Source: Marinobacter sp.
GTDB taxonomy: Bacteria; Pseudomonadota; Gammaproteobacteria; Pseudomonadales; Oleiphilaceae
Direction: 5' to 3'
Length of the DNA: 6,699 bases
Assembly (NCBI GenBank): GCA_017643965.1
Contig: JAEPMM010000186.1
Coordinates: 1-6,699, forward strand
A model generated the notes under the pieces. It searched no databases. It worked only from the letters and a program-made list of their open reading frames with translations, and had not been told where the DNA came from. Within the stretch, counting starts at the first letter, position 1; every line of letters starts with the position of its first letter. Shown piece after piece: positions 5,252 through 6,699 of this stretch. Made by a program: the position numbers and the translations under genes.

Positions 5252-5935
5252 ATGAGTAAGCTCAGCAAACGTCTTAATGTTTGGAAGTCTCGGCTGAAGT
5301 GGTACGGACCGCCGGTGCTCGGTCTGGTGATCGCCAGCTGGGCCACCCTGAGGTTCAGCCTGCTTGAGCCTGATCCGCCCCTGCAGCAGGAGAACGTGTG
5401 CGAGATCTTCCGCGAGCAGCCGGTGTGGTATGACTACGCCAGACAGTCCGAGGAGAAATGGGGCACGCCCATCGCCACACAGATGGCCTTCGTGTACTAC
5501 GAATCGTCCTTTCGCAGCCACGCGCGCCCACCGCGACGCACGCTTTGGGGGTTCATACCCTGGACCCGGCCGACCTCGGCGTATGGCTACGCCCAGGCGC
5601 TGGACCCCGCCTGGGGCGAGTACCTGGACGCCAACGGTGACGGCCCCTTTGTGGTGCGGACCCATATGGAGCACGCCCTGGATTTTGTCGGCTGGTACAA
5701 TTACCTGACCAACCGCCAGCTCGGCATTCCCTTTCACAGCCCACGCAACCTTTACCTGGCCTACCACGAGGGCCGCACTGGCTATGCCCGACGCAGCTAC
5801 GAGGCCAAACCGCGCATCGTAGAGCTCGCCTCACGGGTGCAGACCCGCGCCTATCGTTATGACAACCAGCTGAAAAGCTGCGAGCAGGAGTTCCAGTGCT
5901 GGCGCTGGTATCAGTTCTGGCCGTTCTGTGGCTAG
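5252..5935 (+). CDS. Membrane-anchored SLT-type lytic transglycosylase-like protein
   Basis: A 227-residue protein with a basic N-terminus and one hydrophobic segment (about 19-38), expected to anchor a periplasmic domain to the inner membrane. The rest shows the order of landmarks of the SLT lysozyme-like fold. The catalytic glutamate motif is YYESSF, with Glu84. The SAYGYAQ element (109-115) stands where other members have the GLMQ-type motif. The YLAYHEG element (168-174) corresponds to the AYNAG-type motif. Such enzymes cleave peptidoglycan between MurNAc and GlcNAc to form 1,6-anhydro ends. The mature part has four cysteines (50, 210, 216, 226) and an aromatic C-terminal tail, CWRWYQFWPFCG, suggesting disulphides. 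The gene is divergent from the DUF2059 gene. Its TAG interlocks with the stop of the LysR gene. The fold assignment is good; activity is inferred from the conserved Glu. Confidence 0.82.
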   Translation: MSKLSKRLNVWKSRLKWYGPPVLGLVIASWATLRFSLLEPDPPLQQENVCEIFREQPVWYDYARQSEEKWGTPIATQMAFVYYESSFRSHARPPRRTLWGFIPWTRPTSAYGYAQALDPAWGEYLDANGDGPFVVRTHMEHALDFVGWYNYLTNRQLGIPFHSPRNLYLAYHEGRTGYARRSYEAKPRIVELASRVQTRAYRYDNQLKSCEQEFQCWRWYQFWPFCG

Positions 5936-6699
5936 GCCGGGTGCCCGGGCTCGATCAGCGGCTGCAGTGACTGCAACCGCTCCACCAGATACTCCATAAC
6001 GATCCGCACCCGCGCCATTTGCTGGGTGTCGTGGTTGACGTGCAGCCACAAGTCAACACTCTCGCCTTCCAGCGGCTCCGACAGCCGCCGCAGTTCTCTC
6101 GCGCTCTCCCCCAGGTAACAGGGCAGCACCGCCAGGCCGGCGCCTGCGATGGCCAGCGCGTGCATCGACTGCAAGCTGTTGCAGCGAATCACCGATGACA
6201 CATTTTTCAGGTGCTTGCGATACCAGCGCCCGGTCGCTAGGTGGCTGAAGGTTTCATCCGGAATGATCCAGACACAGCCCTCCGGGTGATTCTCGACGTC
6301 CATGTTGCGATGTCGCCGGCAGTACTGTGCCGAGCCATACACCGCCGACTCGACGGCGGCGACGCGCTCACCCTCCAGAGTTGCCTGGGGCTTGTTCTCC
6401 GGGCGCAGGGTCAGGTCCGCCTCCCGATGGCTGAGGTTGGCCACGTCGTTATCAGTCAGCACTTCCAGCTCAATGTCCGGAAACTCCCGCACCAGATCCG
6501 ACAGTATCGGGCTGAGCAGCGGCGCCATCATGGCATCCTCCGCCGCCAGCCGAACTTTGCCCACCGGGGCAGAGTCCTGGCCGACCAGCTTGCGCTCAAG
6601 ATTGTCCATCTCGACGGTCAGCCGCTGGGCCTCCCTGAACGCGGTTTCGCCCACCGGCGTGAGCTGCAACCCGTCGCGGGAACGCTCGAAAAACTGCAC
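5932..6699 (-). CDS. LysR-family transcriptional regulator, 5' end missing
   Basis: The window holds the last 255 or so codons of a LysR-type regulator; the gene runs off the right edge. The visible part opens with VQFFERSRDGLQLTPVGE, the end of the winged helix-turn-helix domain, so roughly the first 40 residues, including most of the DNA-recognition helix, are missing. The terminal GTG is read as internal Val, not as a start. A linker helix follows (about 18-42), then the effector-binding domain (from about 47: VGKVRLAAEDAMMAPLLSPIL), with the LSHREADLTLRP and GAGLAVLPCYLGE segments typical of the family. The end (LWLHVNHDTQQMARVRIVMEYL) resembles a group whose members are often annotated without a known ligand. 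Its divergent target would lie beyond the window. The stop overlaps that of the transglycosylase gene. The family is certain; the ligand is unknown. Confidence 0.93.
   Translation of the reverse strand: MQFFERSRDGLQLTPVGETAFREAQRLTVEMDNLERKLVGQDSAPVGKVRLAAEDAMMAPLLSPILSDLVREFPDIELEVLTDNDVANLSHREADLTLRPENKPQATLEGERVAAVESAVYGSAQYCRRHRNMDVENHPEGCVWIIPDETFSHLATGRWYRKHLKNVSSVIRCNSLQSMHALAIAGAGLAVLPCYLGESARELRRLSEPLEGESVDLWLHVNHDTQQMARVRIVMEYLVERLQSLQPLIEPGHPA

Noticed and set aside
6697..6699. GTG at the right edge as the start of the LysR gene
   Set aside because: The protein would begin in the middle of the DNA-binding domain. The GTG fits the conserved Val/Leu before the FFERS motif, so the gene is cut by the window and not truncated in nature.

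Overview
The window looks like an ordinary stretch of chromosome from a GC-rich gammaproteobacterium. The strongest evidence is the first gene, which closely matches the YbiT branch of ABC-F proteins, followed by a compact PpiC-type parvulin. The gene set and base composition would suit a marine genus such as Marinobacter or a relative. That is an inference from remembered protein similarity, not a database result. I see no prophage, insertion sequence, CRISPR array, rRNA or tRNA.

Layout from left to right. (1) A ybiT-like ABC-F ATPase is on the minus strand (44-1630) and probably starts at TTG. (2) A 183-bp divergent intergenic region (1631-1813) is rich in GC inverted repeats. (3) On the plus strand, ppiC (1814-2092) and a VanZ-like membrane protein with an extra C-terminal beta-rich domain (2092-3054) overlap by one base in a TGATG junction and are probably translationally coupled. 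(4) On the minus strand, a creatinase/ectoine-hydrolase-type M24 protein (3027-4229) and a secreted DUF2059-like protein (4306-5127) form a likely two-gene unit read from right to left. The M24 gene overlaps the VanZ gene tail to tail by 28 bp. (5) A 124-bp divergent region (5128-5251) holds a possible 25-codon leader ORF and an unusual ribosome-binding region with a small hairpin between the Shine-Dalgarno and the start. (6) A membrane-anchored SLT-type lytic transglycosylase-like protein is on the plus strand (5252-5935). (7) A LysR-type regulator on the minus strand (5932-6699) is cut off at its N-terminus by the window edge. Its stop codon interlocks with that of the transglycosylase gene through a shared CTAG.

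The genes do not form one obvious pathway. Translation (YbiT), protein folding (PpiC) and envelope functions (VanZ-like, DUF2059, lytic transglycosylase) sit together as is usual in a dense chromosome. The points most worth a second look are the M24 protein, which lacks the metal ligands of true aminopeptidases but keeps the creatinase-type His/Glu/Glu set; the VanZ fusion; the two-repeat DUF2059 protein; and the leader ORF plus bridging hairpin ahead of the transglycosylase gene. I found no convincing evidence of a wholly new multi-gene system.
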